64,000 nucleotides of DNA from Bacteroidota bacterium (GTDB taxonomy: Bacteria; Bacteroidota; Bacteroidia; Bacteroidales; JAGONC01): positions 47,614-111,613 of the forward strand of contig JAPLDP010000031.1 of assembly GCA_026391695.1 (NCBI GenBank), read 5' to 3'. The translations under genes and the position numbers were made by a program. Below are positions 51,432 through 61,396 of the stretch, in pieces (the stretch's first letter is position 1; every line of letters begins with the position of its first letter). Below the pieces are notes generated by a model. The model saw nothing but the letters and a program-made list of their open reading frames with translations, did not search any database and had not been told where the DNA came from.

Positions 51432-53354
51432 TTAGTTTTTGATCAGTTTTTGTATTAGCTGACCGCCCGATTTCGCATAGAATGTTATCAAATACAATCC
51501 TTTATCCAGGTTCGAAATATTGAAGGCAGCCGTTCCGGTTGCCAGGTTTTCAAAAACTGCAACCTGTTGCCCAACCGTATTGGTGATCACTACCTTGTTG
51601 ATTTCAACAGTTGAATGGATATTCAGGATGTTGACCACAGGATTTGGATAAAACTGCACTTTCCCGGTAAGGGAATGATCAGGAATACCGTATACTTGGT
51701 TGTTATACCAGGCGCTGTATTCACTTGGTCCTGCAGGTACTGTATATGTACGATTGGGTCCGCCGCTGGGGAATTCAGAGGTGGAATCGGCCCAACTCCC
51801 GTTGATCCGGAATTTGAATTCGAGTAATAGTCCGAAAGTCAGGCTATCGACCGTAATGGTGTAAATACTGTCGTCGGTCGTAGTCAGATGATGGTTAGCG
51901 CCATCCCAGCCATTGAAATTGCCGGCAACATCAACAAAATCGGTAGCCGGGTGGAATATCCCCATTAGTTCATAATTCGACATATTCACCTTGAACGTAA
52001 CCGGAGAAGTGGAGTCGTTGTTATACCAGGCATTGTAAATATTAGCGCCGGCAACAACAGTGTAGGTACGGTTGGGGCCGCCACTTGGAAATTCGCAGGT
52101 GGAATCGGCCCAACTGCCGTTTATACGGAATTTAAATTCAAGGAGAGTGCCAGCCACGAAACCACCTAAAGTGATGGTATAAATGCTGTCGTTTGTGGTA
52201 GTGAGGTGATCGTTGGTGCCATCCCAGCCATTCATGGTACCAGCAACATCAACAAAATCGGTCGCCGGATTAAAGATTCCAAGGTCTTTCCAGTATAACA
52301 TATTTACATTCATTGTAACTGATTCCAGCACGGTGGGATTGGGATCGTTGTTCAAAATGATGTCGTCGAAATACATCGTTATATTCTCTGTAAGGGTGAG
52401 AGGATCCTCAAAGTCAGGCATGAAGGAAATGGTAGGATAGGCGCCAGTTTTGGAGGAGAAATCGAAAACCATGTCTTCCCATACACCGGTGCTGGTTTGC
52501 GGAGATATCGAAAGAGTTTCGAGGGGACCGGCGGTGCCACCTTCAATTTTGAATTTAATGGGGCTGATACGTGGTTTCCACACTTTTACATGCATATATT
52601 TATCGGTTGTCACGTCGACACCCGTCGGTGACCAGAAACCACCCCAGGGTACACCATCCTTATCGCGCAGAAATTGGATTACATACAAGCTGGTATTGAT
52701 CCCGCTTGGATCCGGATTGGGTACCAGCGTCATGGAACTAAAATCAACCAAGGGATCGCCTATCATCAGGTTTAAAGGCATGATCTCATAATCTTCGATG
52801 ACATAAGCAGCTGCAGTGTTCGGCGTCGGATCGTTGTTTACCATAATGTCGTCGAAGTAAATTATAATATCTTCAGTAAGGGTAACCGGATCCTCAAAGT
52901 CAGGCATAAATGATATGACAGGATAGGTCCCGGTTTTAGAGGAGAAATCAAATACTATGTCTTCCCACGCACCGGTGCTGATTTGGTCAGAAATTGAAAG
53001 AATTTCGAGGTTACCGGCGGCGCCCCCTTCCAGTTTAAATTTTATAGGGCTGATCCGGGGTTTCCATACTTTTACATGAACATACTTGTTAACAGTCACG
53101 TCGACCGGTGTAGGTAAAGCTGACCAAAAGCCCCCCCAAGGTACACCGTTTTTATCACGCACAAATTTAACAACGTAATTACTGGTATTAATACCTGATG
53201 CATCAGGGTTAGGAACGACAGTCATGGTGCTTTGATCATCTGCCCCTCCCAACATCACATTCATCGGGATGCACTCATAATCTGCTATGACCTGGGCTCG
53301 CGAAAAACCGGCCATTGCCATGAAGATCACGAAAATGAGTAGATTTCTTTTCAT
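51432..53354 (-). CDS. T9SS-sorted carbohydrate-binding-like protein, duplicated modules
   Basis: 640 residues. A signal peptide (MKRNLLIFVIFMAMAGFSRA) is followed by two copies of a jelly-roll-like module of about 160 residues (YVVKFVRDKNGVPWGGFW, YVHVKVWKPRISPIKFKLEG, WEDIVFDFSSKTG). Two copies of a 100-residue module come next (NPATDFVDVAGTMNGWDG, LLEFKFRINGSWADSTCEFP) that resembles starch-binding CBM20/CBM48-type folds. A T9SS type A domain ends it (QFYPNPVVNILNIHSTVEIN ... GLYLITF). No glycosidase domain is seen, so it is likely a surface glycan-binding protein. A strong terminator follows. The high identity of each module pair suggests recent duplication. Confidence 0.85.
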   Translation of the reverse strand: MKRNLLIFVIFMAMAGFSRAQVIADYECIPMNVMLGGADDQSTMTVVPNPDASGINTSNYVVKFVRDKNGVPWGGFWSALPTPVDVTVNKYVHVKVWKPRISPIKFKLEGGAAGNLEILSISDQISTGAWEDIVFDFSSKTGTYPVISFMPDFEDPVTLTEDIIIYFDDIMVNNDPTPNTAAAYVIEDYEIMPLNLMIGDPLVDFSSMTLVPNPDPSGINTSLYVIQFLRDKDGVPWGGFWSPTGVDVTTDKYMHVKVWKPRISPIKFKIEGGTAGPLETLSISPQTSTGVWEDMVFDFSSKTGAYPTISFMPDFEDPLTLTENITMYFDDIILNNDPNPTVLESVTMNVNMLYWKDLGIFNPATDFVDVAGTMNGWDGTNDHLTTTNDSIYTITLGGFVAGTLLEFKFRINGSWADSTCEFPSGGPNRTYTVVAGANIYNAWYNNDSTSPVTFKVNMSNYELMGIFHPATDFVDVAGNFNGWDGANHHLTTTDDSIYTITVDSLTFGLLLEFKFRINGSWADSTSEFPSGGPNRTYTVPAGPSEYSAWYNNQVYGIPDHSLTGKVQFYPNPVVNILNIHSTVEINKVVITNTVGQQVAVFENLATGTAAFNISNLDKGLYLITFYAKSGGQLIQKLIKN

Positions 53355-53762
53355 AGTTTTATGTTTTTAGTGAATAAAAATAATTTTAACTTCCAAAGAT
53401 AATAAAAATAAGTAATTAATCAGTTAAAAAAAATAAGCGTTATTAACATTTGTGCGTTTGCAGTTTTAAGAAAGCAAATAATAAGACAATTCTTTTCATA
53501 GAAATAGATATTAAATATAATTTATACTGCAAATTCCTCCAAAAAAATTATTGAATTCTGCAAAAATTACCCATAAATTATGGATTGTCTGGTCGGTTTT
53601 GGCAATTAATTGATTAATGGCCATAATGGACTATCTCTTTTACAAATTCTGCAAATTCAACCTGTTACTTCCGGAAAACCAATTCTGATATGCCTGTCAG
53701 CAGGGATACCTTTGTTGAAAACTTGATGAGTTGATGAGTTGATAAGATGTAAAAAATCGATA
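53355..53762. other. AT-rich divergent intergenic region
   Basis: A TATCTTTG box on the minus strand (53401-53394) could serve the gene at 53354, but no TTTG box is correctly spaced. A short TTGATGAG tandem occurs at 53723-53738 ahead of the lipid operon. No gene is seen. Confidence 0.4.
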
Positions 53763-54710
53763 ATGAAAACAGTTGCACATATCATACTGAACCCGGTGGC
53801 TGGTGGTGGAAAGGCAAAGAAGCTGAAAAGTCAACTGGTGCCTGAGCTGGAAAAAAGATTCGACAGAAATTATTTGTTGATGGAAACTACCAGACAGGGT
53901 GATGCCACCATCTTTGCCCGTGAAGCTGCTGGCGGGGGTGCAGGCCTCATTATCGCAATCGGGGGAGATGGAACGATCAATGAAGTTCTCAATGGCCTTT
54001 TACTAAACAAAAAACCGGTAAGTGATCAGTGTGAGTTGGGTATTCTGAACTGCGGAAGCGGTAGCGGACTGGCACAGACACTCCGGCTGCCGGGTTTAAT
54101 CAGCGACCAATTGGATCTGATCTGTGACTCAACTGCAAAGCCATTGGATGTGGGGTTTGTGAACTACCTTGATAAGGACAACAACCCTTGTGAGCGTCTC
54201 TTTGTAAGTGAATGCCAGGTCGGTATCGGAGGATCTGTTGTATCGAGGGTTGGTATGAGGCTCAAGTATTTCGGGGGAAAGATCGCCTTCGGGTCTGTGG
54301 CCTTGTCACACCTGGTTCATTATAAGGCATCCCAAATGACCATCCGGCTTGATCAACAACCACCGGAATCGAAAAGGATGATAGGTGTTACCATCGGCAA
54401 CGGGATCTATTGCGCAGGAGGGATGAGATTGACACCCAACGCCAGGATAGATGATGGATGGCTTGATGTGCTTCAGATTCATGAGATGAACCTGCTGCGA
54501 CGATTCCTGAATTTTGGGAAGGTCTACTCGGGAAATCATATCAATTCAACCTATTTTTCCATCAGGCAGACCAAAGAGATCTCAATTGATTCGGAACGAC
54601 CTATATGGATCGAGACCGACGGGGAACTGATGGGTAAAACTCCATGTAAGATCGGGGTCATACCAGGCGCAATTAGAGTAAGATATAAGCAAATAGTGAG
54701 TAGTGAGTAG
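53763..54710 (+). CDS. Diacylglycerol/lipid kinase family protein (YegS/BmrU-like)
   Basis: 315 residues from the ATG at 53763 (MKTVAHIILNPVAGGGKAKK); a TTG eight codons upstream is not needed. DAGK-catalytic motifs: NPVAGGG near the N-terminus, IIAIGGDGTINEVLNGLL (nucleotide-binding GGDGT) and LGILNCGSGSGLAQTLRLP in place of the usual PxGTxNDxAR. It would phosphorylate diacylglycerol, ceramide or a similar lipid alcohol using ATP. It is the first gene of the seven-gene lipid operon, 65 bp before the methyltransferase-BtaA gene. The variant of the third motif leaves substrate and activity open. Confidence 0.88.
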   Translation: MKTVAHIILNPVAGGGKAKKLKSQLVPELEKRFDRNYLLMETTRQGDATIFAREAAGGGAGLIIAIGGDGTINEVLNGLLLNKKPVSDQCELGILNCGSGSGLAQTLRLPGLISDQLDLICDSTAKPLDVGFVNYLDKDNNPCERLFVSECQVGIGGSVVSRVGMRLKYFGGKIAFGSVALSHLVHYKASQMTIRLDQQPPESKRMIGVTIGNGIYCAGGMRLTPNARIDDGWLDVLQIHEMNLLRRFLNFGKVYSGNHINSTYFSIRQTKEISIDSERPIWIETDGELMGKTPCKIGVIPGAIRVRYKQIVSSE

Positions 54711-54775
54711 TGAACTGTGAATAGTAAAAAGCAAACAGCAAACAACTTCACAAACAAATAGTTAATATATAAAAC

Positions 54776-56641
54776 ATGAAAACAATGGCATTAAATATTC
54801 ACCGGGTTGAGTTTGAAGCAAGAATCTTCATCTCGTTAAGTATCGTTCTGATCGTTTGTCTCGTTTCTTTTTTGGGATTTCCAGGGGTTCCGGGAAATAT
54901 GATACTGGCAGGGAACCTATTTGGATTATCCCCGGAACTGTTTGTCAAAACGGGATTCATCTTCGTGGCTCTGCTTATGATAATAGCAACATTCCTGCGA
55001 ATGTGGGCAGGAACTGTGCTTTCTTCAGAGTTTGTGATGTCATTCAGGGTCCGTAAAGATATCCTGATATCGACTGGACCATATAAAGTCTCCCGAAATC
55101 CCATTTACCTGGCCGATCTGATCGCTTTTTGCGGATTTGCCCTATGCCTCTCCCCCGTCGGTTTAGCCATGCCGGCGCTGCTCTATCTCCATTACAACCA
55201 GTTGATCACTTATGAAGAAAAGAACCTGGAACATCAATTCGGGGATGCGTTTCGTGAATATAAAAAGGCCACCCCGAGGTTTTTACCGAATATTCGAAGC
55301 ATCCTCAGGTTGATTGCAGATATGAAAAGTTTCCGGATCAACAGTGACGGTTTCAGGCACAATGCCCTTTATCTTCTTTTTATACCCGGATTCATTCTGG
55401 CTGCTATCATGGGTAACCTTTTCTACGCAATGGTCATTGGTCTCCCTGCCGTATTCGACTGGGCTGTGATCCACACATGGATCGGTCTGAAACCACTTCC
55501 CGAAGCTAAAAATGCTGATAAACCAACACGTCAGGCTGGGAAACTGAAAAGATCAAAAGTATTCAGCGACATCATTTATGCACAATGCTGGGAAGATCCG
55601 GAGATCGACCGGAGGGCATTTCAAATCGGACAGGATGATGTCGTCTTTTCAATCACTTCAGGCGGATGCAATACACTTGCTTTTCTCGCAGATAATCCCC
55701 AAAAAGTCATTGCCCTGGACATCAGTCCCTACCAGAATTATCTTCTTGACCTGAAAATGGCTGCTTTCAGGGAATTTGATTATGAAGAACTATTAGAGTT
55801 CCTTGGATTGCTTCCCTCTGACAGGCGCCTTACATTGTATTCCAGGTTTCGGATGCACATGAAGCCGGAAAGCATTCAATACTGGGATGATCAGGAAGAT
55901 AAAATCCTGATGGGAATTATTTCCAGCGGACGGTATGAAAAATATATGCAGATGTTGAAAAAATGGCTGAAACTGCTTGTGGGAAAGTCGCTGCCTGAAC
56001 AACTCTTCGCTTGCACAACAGAAGAGGAAAGACAATTGTTATATGACAGGAAATGGAACAATTTCCGGTGGCGGTTCTTTACGAGAGTATTTCTCAGCCG
56101 TACAATGATGACCCTGCTTTTTACCGGGAAGTTCTTCGATCAGTTAGAAGAATCCTTCTCCTTCGGTGACCATTTCCGGTCAAATATCAAACGGGCGATC
56201 ACGACGATGTCGCTGAAAGAAAACTACTTCTTAGCTTATGTTCTCCTGGGAAAATTTTACAATCTTATTAACATTCCGGTTTATCTGCGAAAAGAAAACT
56301 TTGAGAAGATCAAGAGCAGGATCGATCGTATTGAGATCGTAACGGGCAGCTGTGAGGATTATTTTCGCGGGATTCCGGCTGATTCGATCTCAAAATTCAA
56401 TTTTTCGAACATTTTTGAATGGATGGAGACTACCTCTTTTGAACATCTTCTGAAGGAGACGGTACGTGTTGCGAGGGATGGATCCATCCTTACCTACCGG
56501 AACCTTCTTGTTAAGCGCTCCAGGCCGGAATCATTGGCCAGATGGATCAATCCGCAAAAAGAGCTGTCAGAAACGCTCTATGCTGCCGACAGGTCTTTTA
56601 TTTACAGGGCTTACGTTGTGGAACAAATAACCAAAAACTGA
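54776..56641 (+). CDS. Fusion of membrane methyltransferase (ICMT/PEMT-like) and BtaA-like aminocarboxypropyltransferase
   Basis: 621 residues (or 618 from the ATG at 54785). Residues 1-190 are membrane helices with the isoprenylcysteine/phospholipid methyltransferase signature GPYKVSRNPIYLADL and, later, EEKNLEHQFGDAFREYKKAT PRFLP. Two further membrane helices lead to a DUF3419/BtaA domain from about residue 260: FSDIIYAQCWEDPEIDRRA, the SAM-binding segment FSITSGGCNTLAFL...VIALDISPYQNYLLDLK, and FNFSNIFEWM near the end. BtaA transfers the 3-amino-3-carboxypropyl group of SAM to diacylglycerol, the first step of betaine lipids. The fused methyltransferase could modify the same head group or lipid. 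Stop and next start overlap (TGATG). Confidence 0.85.
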   Translation: MKTMALNIHRVEFEARIFISLSIVLIVCLVSFLGFPGVPGNMILAGNLFGLSPELFVKTGFIFVALLMIIATFLRMWAGTVLSSEFVMSFRVRKDILISTGPYKVSRNPIYLADLIAFCGFALCLSPVGLAMPALLYLHYNQLITYEEKNLEHQFGDAFREYKKATPRFLPNIRSILRLIADMKSFRINSDGFRHNALYLLFIPGFILAAIMGNLFYAMVIGLPAVFDWAVIHTWIGLKPLPEAKNADKPTRQAGKLKRSKVFSDIIYAQCWEDPEIDRRAFQIGQDDVVFSITSGGCNTLAFLADNPQKVIALDISPYQNYLLDLKMAAFREFDYEELLEFLGLLPSDRRLTLYSRFRMHMKPESIQYWDDQEDKILMGIISSGRYEKYMQMLKKWLKLLVGKSLPEQLFACTTEEERQLLYDRKWNNFRWRFFTRVFLSRTMMTLLFTGKFFDQLEESFSFGDHFRSNIKRAITTMSLKENYFLAYVLLGKFYNLINIPVYLRKENFEKIKSRIDRIEIVTGSCEDYFRGIPADSISKFNFSNIFEWMETTSFEHLLKETVRVARDGSILTYRNLLVKRSRPESLARWINPQKELSETLYAADRSFIYRAYVVEQITKN

Positions 56642-57762
56642 TGTCGTACCAAGTCAAAATAATCAGCGATCGCAAGGGGATGCAGGATTTCCTGGATCTT
56701 CCTTTCAGGATGCATCATAATGATCCTGATTGGGTTCCACCACTGAAATCAGAAATAATCAGAACCCTTGATCAGACGAAGAATCCCTATTTTGCCGGAG
56801 TTGATCTGAAGAAATTCGTCTGTTATAAAGGGAATGAACCGGTCGCAAGGGCAATTTCAGTCATCAATCCGGAGCATTGGAAGAAGTTTCATGAAAAAAC
56901 CGCCTTTTTTGGTTTTTATGAATCGGTGGAGGACGAACAGGCTTCTGCCATACTTCTGAAAACAATTGAAGAGTATTGCCAACTGAAAAGCGCTGAACGC
57001 CTGGAAGGCCCCTTCAATCCAAACCATTATTCCGAATTAGGCATGCTGGTTAAGAATTATGAAAGATCGGCTTTTTTCGAAACACATAATCCGGAATATT
57101 ATCCCTCATTCATAAAAAAATCAGGCTTTGAAGTGGTCTATCGCATTCATACCCGGATCAATACTGAAACAAGAGATTTCCTGAGCCAACGCCATAAGAA
57201 TTATAAAATCCCACCTGAATCGAATGGTTTTACCGTACGTCATTTTGACTTGTTCGACATGAAAGCCGAACTCGAACGCATCCGGGAGGTTTTTAATGAT
57301 GCCTTCTCCGAAAACTGGCATTTTCTGCCGGTGAGCCGGAAAGAGTACCTCTTTTCAGCCAAATCTTTGTTTGCTGTTACTAATCCGTCACTTATACAGA
57401 TCGTGGAACACCATGGAAAACCGGTTGGAGTGCTTCAGTGCGTGCTGAACATCAATCCGCTCCTGCAGTCATTAAAAGGCAGGATAAGGATAACAGATAT
57501 CTATAAATTACTGGTTCAACGGAAAGCGATCCGTGAAGTCGTGGTATATGCAGTCGGAATCAAAAAAGCTTACCAGAACAGTCGTGTGTTTATCCTGCTG
57601 ATCGATGCAATGTTGAAGATCGCTCAACGCTACCCTGTGGTCTATTCTACCTGGATGTCGGATGATAATATTGCCGCTGTGAGGGCATCGGAAATCATCG
57701 GATTAAAACCATATAAATGGTTTGAGGTTTATGGAAAAACATTAAAAAGCAGAACAACATGA
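56641..57762 (+). CDS. GNAT-like acyltransferase of about 373 residues
   Basis: The start at 56641 overlaps the previous stop by one base, so it is chosen over an in-frame upstream start at 56542 that would lie inside the fusion gene. The N-terminus (DLPFRMHHNDPDWVPPLKSE ... LDQTKNPYFAG) and AFFGFYESVEDEQASAILLK, RLEGPFNPNHYSELGMLV match a broad family of long GNAT-fold proteins of unknown substrate. The C-terminal half contains a second GNAT-like fold (LIQIVEHHGKPVGVLQCVLN, VVVYAVGIKKAYQNSRVFIL). It may acylate an amino head group or build an aminolipid. It overlaps the decarboxylase gene by 4 bp (ATGA), implying coupled translation. Confidence 0.78.
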   Translation: MSYQVKIISDRKGMQDFLDLPFRMHHNDPDWVPPLKSEIIRTLDQTKNPYFAGVDLKKFVCYKGNEPVARAISVINPEHWKKFHEKTAFFGFYESVEDEQASAILLKTIEEYCQLKSAERLEGPFNPNHYSELGMLVKNYERSAFFETHNPEYYPSFIKKSGFEVVYRIHTRINTETRDFLSQRHKNYKIPPESNGFTVRHFDLFDMKAELERIREVFNDAFSENWHFLPVSRKEYLFSAKSLFAVTNPSLIQIVEHHGKPVGVLQCVLNINPLLQSLKGRIRITDIYKLLVQRKAIREVVVYAVGIKKAYQNSRVFILLIDAMLKIAQRYPVVYSTWMSDDNIAAVRASEIIGLKPYKWFEVYGKTLKSRTT

Positions 57763-59174
57763 AAGCAGGATCGAAAAAAAGTCATTTAATGCCAGAAGAT
57801 TGGGGATTTGGGGTAAACGGCACCGGGGAACTGACTATCGGGGATTGCAGTTGTGTCGATCTTGCTGGTATTTACGGAACACCTCTGCACGTTGTCGATG
57901 AACATCGTTTAGCCTCGACTGTTGAGGATTTTCTCCATTCATTCACTGATGTTTACCCGGGTCAGGTATCGGTTCATTATGCCTTCAAGTGTAATCCGGT
58001 GCCGGGTGTGATTGATGTAATAAAGAAGAGGGGCTTCAAAGCAGAGGTGATGAGTGAATTTGAGCTTAACCTGGCCTTGCGGCTGGGATATAAAGGCCGG
58101 GATATCATTGTTAACGGGCCATTCAAACCGGACAGATTGCTATCGGCTTGCATGGAAAATGATGTTCGCTTTGTAATCGTCGATTCCTTGCAGGAGCTGC
58201 AACGGCTGAATGTAATGGCAGGAAGATTAAATAAGAAAGCCGACATCCTGCTCAGGATCAATCCGGATTATACTCCTAAAGGAATGAACAAGGGATCGGC
58301 CACCGGGAGCAGGAAAGGATGTTCTCTGGGCTTTGATCTGAAAAGTGGTGAGGTAGTGAAGATACTTGATGAACTTCCAGGGCTGGATCATGTTCAGTTC
58401 TATGGTTTTCATTTTCATATAGGTACCGGTATCCGTCGCCCGAATGATTATCGCAAGGCATTGGAGCTTTTAAAAGATCTGATGGATCAGACAATGAGCC
58501 GGGTCATTGAGGTGAAGGTATTGGATATTGGCGGAGGATTTGCAGCATCCGGGACCTGGGAGATGACCACCCGGGAGATGCTCCTTTACCAGGCGATGGA
58601 CCGTCTGCCAGGCATCAAAAAGAAACCGGATAAGCAGGGTTTCAAAGATTTTGCGAAAGAAGTGACCAAAGGTATCAGCATGATCTTTCCTGAAGGCCAT
58701 TGGCCTGAACTGATCACCGAACCCGGGCGTTGCATTGCAAGTTCCAGCCAGGTTCTGTTACTTGGTGTACACCAGGTAAAGGAGCGTGCCGGATTAAAAA
58801 AATGGTTGACCACCGATGGTGGCATCGGTACGGTGACTATGCCAACATTTTATGAATATCATGAAGTATTCTTATGCAATGAAGTCCGTCGTCCACGTAG
58901 TCAATATGTAAACATTAACGGTCCCGGGTGCTTTGCTTCAGATATGGTCTACCGGAACAAGTATATGCCGGATGTAAAAACCGGGGAAATTCTTGCCATC
59001 ATGGATAGCGGGGCATATTTTACATCATGGGAGTCGAACTTTGGGTTTCCCCGTCCAGCCGTCATTGCCGTTGCGGATGGAATGCATTGGTTATTTCGTC
59101 GAAGAGAAACATTTGGAGATATGATGATCAGGGACGTATTTGATGAATTATTGATTGATAGAATGAGTAATTGA
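57759..59174 (+). CDS. Fold-type III PLP-dependent decarboxylase (LysA/ODC family)
   Basis: 471 residues. The alanine-racemase-type barrel carries the PLP lysine in VHYAFKCNPVPGVIDVI. HFHIGTGI, the phosphate-binding glycine loop VLDIGGGFAASG and LITEPGRCIASSSQVLL are typical of diaminopimelate, ornithine and carboxynorspermidine decarboxylases. The catalytic cysteine region is NINGPGCFASDMVYRNKYMP (usual form G-x-C-x-S/D-D). Substrate is probably a basic or zwitterionic amino acid. In this operon it may decarboxylate a head-group precursor such as a homoserine derivative, or make a diamine. It is distinct from housekeeping LysA in its long N-terminal extension and context. Confidence 0.88.
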   Translation: MKAGSKKSHLMPEDWGFGVNGTGELTIGDCSCVDLAGIYGTPLHVVDEHRLASTVEDFLHSFTDVYPGQVSVHYAFKCNPVPGVIDVIKKRGFKAEVMSEFELNLALRLGYKGRDIIVNGPFKPDRLLSACMENDVRFVIVDSLQELQRLNVMAGRLNKKADILLRINPDYTPKGMNKGSATGSRKGCSLGFDLKSGEVVKILDELPGLDHVQFYGFHFHIGTGIRRPNDYRKALELLKDLMDQTMSRVIEVKVLDIGGGFAASGTWEMTTREMLLYQAMDRLPGIKKKPDKQGFKDFAKEVTKGISMIFPEGHWPELITEPGRCIASSSQVLLLGVHQVKERAGLKKWLTTDGGIGTVTMPTFYEYHEVFLCNEVRRPRSQYVNINGPGCFASDMVYRNKYMPDVKTGEILAIMDSGAYFTSWESNFGFPRPAVIAVADGMHWLFRRRETFGDMMIRDVFDELLIDRMSN

Positions 59175-59210
59175 TTGATTGATATTAACAAAAAATAAAA
59201 AAAACGTGAT

Positions 59211-60293
59211 ATGAAATTTTCAATAAATTATAACGGTAGTGTTCCGCTGAGGGATCGGATCGTAAAGGAGATTGTGGCTGAACTGGAAGTTCATGGCCAT
59301 GTTTTGACTTCCATGTCAAACGAACTGAATTTTATCATCAACCTGACCACTTTTGATAATCCCAAAGCGGTATTGCGCAAAGCACAGAACGAATTCGTCA
59401 TTTCGATTTCAACACTATCGAATGAATTGGATGACCAGCGATCTGTCTGTTACGGCATGCTGGTTAAAACACTCTCCAACCTGCTGCTTTGCATCAAAGA
59501 AAACGGGGAACATGCTCCCGAAATATACTGCATAACACCAGAGGTCGGATATTATCATTTCTCTTATAGTCCGGGAAAGATATATGAGAGCATGTTACCT
59601 GTCATCAATGCAAGGATGATGATCACGAACAGGCTTACCGCAAATCTTCCGGCTGCATACTGCAAGACTGCGGTGACAGAAAAACTCAAACACTATGGAG
59701 GTGTGCTCGATTCTCTTGGCGTGCTGCCTGCCCCATTTCCATTGACCGATCTGCTAAGCCAGGAAAACATTGATCACCTGTACCGCCTTTTTAAGATAAA
59801 GGGACTGAGTTACGGGAATCTCAGCGCCAGAGAAGATATCCCCGAAATCGGAACAGACACCTTCTGGATGACTGCCCGTGGCGTGGATAAAGCTCATCTG
59901 AAAGGCCCGGGCGAGGATATCCTGCTGGTTACCGGGTATGACCCGGAGAATGGAGAGATCGTGGTAAGTGTTCCTGCGGAACATAACCCAAGAATGAGAG
60001 TATCGGTAGATGCTATTGAGCATACCCTCATTTACCAGGCATTTCCTGAAGTTGGAGCGATTTTGCATGTACATGCCTGGATGAAAGATATTCCCTCAAC
60101 TCACCAGAATTTTCCCTGCGGCACGTTGAACCTTGCCGAAGATGTGGTGGCTTTGCTTAAAACAACTGACCAACCCGGCAGAGCGGTCGTGGGGCTGAAG
60201 AATCATGGCCTTACTATTACCGGGCCGGATCTGGATGATATATTTTCAAGGATCGAAGGTAAATTATTCAAGGAAGTTCCAATGATCCCATAG
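59211..60293 (+). CDS. Class II aldolase/adducin-domain protein with N-terminal extension
   Basis: 360 residues. The first 165 are not recognised (KFSINYNGSVPLRDRIVKEI ...). The C-terminal 190 form a class II aldolase/adducin domain: GLSYGNLSAREDIPEIGTDT (substrate phosphate loop), ILHVHAWMKDIP and VVGLKNHGLTITGPDLDDIF, where the two histidines of HVH and the one of NHG are the zinc ligands of the fuculose-1-phosphate aldolase family. It could be an aldolase, an epimerase or a lyase acting on a phosphorylated or glycerol-derived head group. It lies 36 bp after the decarboxylase and 2 bp before the permease. Confidence 0.82.
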   Translation: MKFSINYNGSVPLRDRIVKEIVAELEVHGHVLTSMSNELNFIINLTTFDNPKAVLRKAQNEFVISISTLSNELDDQRSVCYGMLVKTLSNLLLCIKENGEHAPEIYCITPEVGYYHFSYSPGKIYESMLPVINARMMITNRLTANLPAAYCKTAVTEKLKHYGGVLDSLGVLPAPFPLTDLLSQENIDHLYRLFKIKGLSYGNLSAREDIPEIGTDTFWMTARGVDKAHLKGPGEDILLVTGYDPENGEIVVSVPAEHNPRMRVSVDAIEHTLIYQAFPEVGAILHVHAWMKDIPSTHQNFPCGTLNLAEDVVALLKTTDQPGRAVVGLKNHGLTITGPDLDDIFSRIEGKLFKEVPMIP

Positions 60294-60295
60294 TC

Positions 60296-61396
60296 ATGTA
60301 TGCACTAAAAACATTGATAGACCAGCCATTCAGATTCATCATCACGGCATGTGGTGTGGCCCTCTGTGTGGTGTTGATATTGTTCCTGCTTGGAATTTAT
60401 AAAGGAGTATCTGTCGGATCGGTGGAGTACGTCCGCTCAAGCGATGCTGATCTGTGGGTGCTGCAACGTCATGCGACGAACATTTTGCGGTGCACCTCGC
60501 TACTGACACCCGAGTATAGCACAACATTGAAAGAGACTCCCGGAGTTAAATCCGTATCACCCGTGCTATTTATCCTGGCATCGGTGAGGCTTCCCGAAGG
60601 GCCGGCTACACTTTACCTTACCGGGTATGATCCCAAAACAGGTCGCGGAGGTCCACCAGAGATTTCCAGGGGCAGGAACATTAAATCGAGTGGTGAAGTT
60701 GTATTGGACCGTTCGTTTGCTGCCAAGCATCACATCAATATCGGTGATACCCTGCCGGTAAAAAACAACACCCTGGTGGTAGTAGGTTTTAGCAAAGGCA
60801 CGAACATGTTCGTTATCCAGTATGCATTCATCACTTTAGCCGATGCACACAGAATCATAGGTCTGGCCGGCATCGTGACCTGTTACTTGGTAAAGGTGAC
60901 ACCAGGCGCTGACCTGAAGCGTGTTTCATCAGAAATTGAAGCCAGTTTACCCAATGTGGTTGTGTTCGATAGGACGAAATTTCTTGAAAACAACATCCGT
61001 GAAATGGAATCCGGAATCCTGCCATTGCTTTTTGTCGTCGCTATGATCGGGTCGGTCGTACTGATGGCCATTCTCAGCCTTATCCTTTCGATCAATGTGC
61101 TTGAAAGAAGGAAGGATTTTGCGATCATGAAGGCATTGGGGTCACCCGGTGGTTTCATACCAAGGATGGTGATCATCCAGGCTATGATCCTGTCGGGAAC
61201 CGGATTGGTTGTGGGTATTGCCCTGTTTTTTCCCTTGATGGGAGCAGTTGAGAGACTTTCACCGGAAGTGTCGGTATTGACATCGCCTTTCCAGATCCTT
61301 GCAGTTATTTTGAGCGTGACGGTCATAAGCCTGATCAGCTCGATTTTCCCGAACCAGAAATTAAGGAAAGTTTATCCATTGGAGGCATTCAAATGA
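60296..61396 (+). CDS. MacB/FtsX-type ABC transporter permease
   Basis: 366 residues. An N-terminal membrane helix (FRFIITACGVALCVVLILFL) is followed by an extracytoplasmic domain of about 200 residues (GVKSVSPVLFILASVRLPEG ... GEVVLDRSFAAKHHINIGDT). Three C-terminal helices (PLLFVVAMIGSVVLMAILSL, ILSGTGLVVGIALFFPLMGA, AVILSVTVISLISSIFPNQK) complete the FtsX/MacB fold. It works with the ATPase that follows with a 4-bp overlap (61393-61396). These transporters do not move substrate through a classic channel but extract or push lipids, lipoproteins or peptides from the inner membrane, fitting export of the lipid made by this operon. Confidence 0.9.
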   Translation: MYALKTLIDQPFRFIITACGVALCVVLILFLLGIYKGVSVGSVEYVRSSDADLWVLQRHATNILRCTSLLTPEYSTTLKETPGVKSVSPVLFILASVRLPEGPATLYLTGYDPKTGRGGPPEISRGRNIKSSGEVVLDRSFAAKHHINIGDTLPVKNNTLVVVGFSKGTNMFVIQYAFITLADAHRIIGLAGIVTCYLVKVTPGADLKRVSSEIEASLPNVVVFDRTKFLENNIREMESGILPLLFVVAMIGSVVLMAILSLILSINVLERRKDFAIMKALGSPGGFIPRMVIIQAMILSGTGLVVGIALFFPLMGAVERLSPEVSVLTSPFQILAVILSVTVISLISSIFPNQKLRKVYPLEAFK

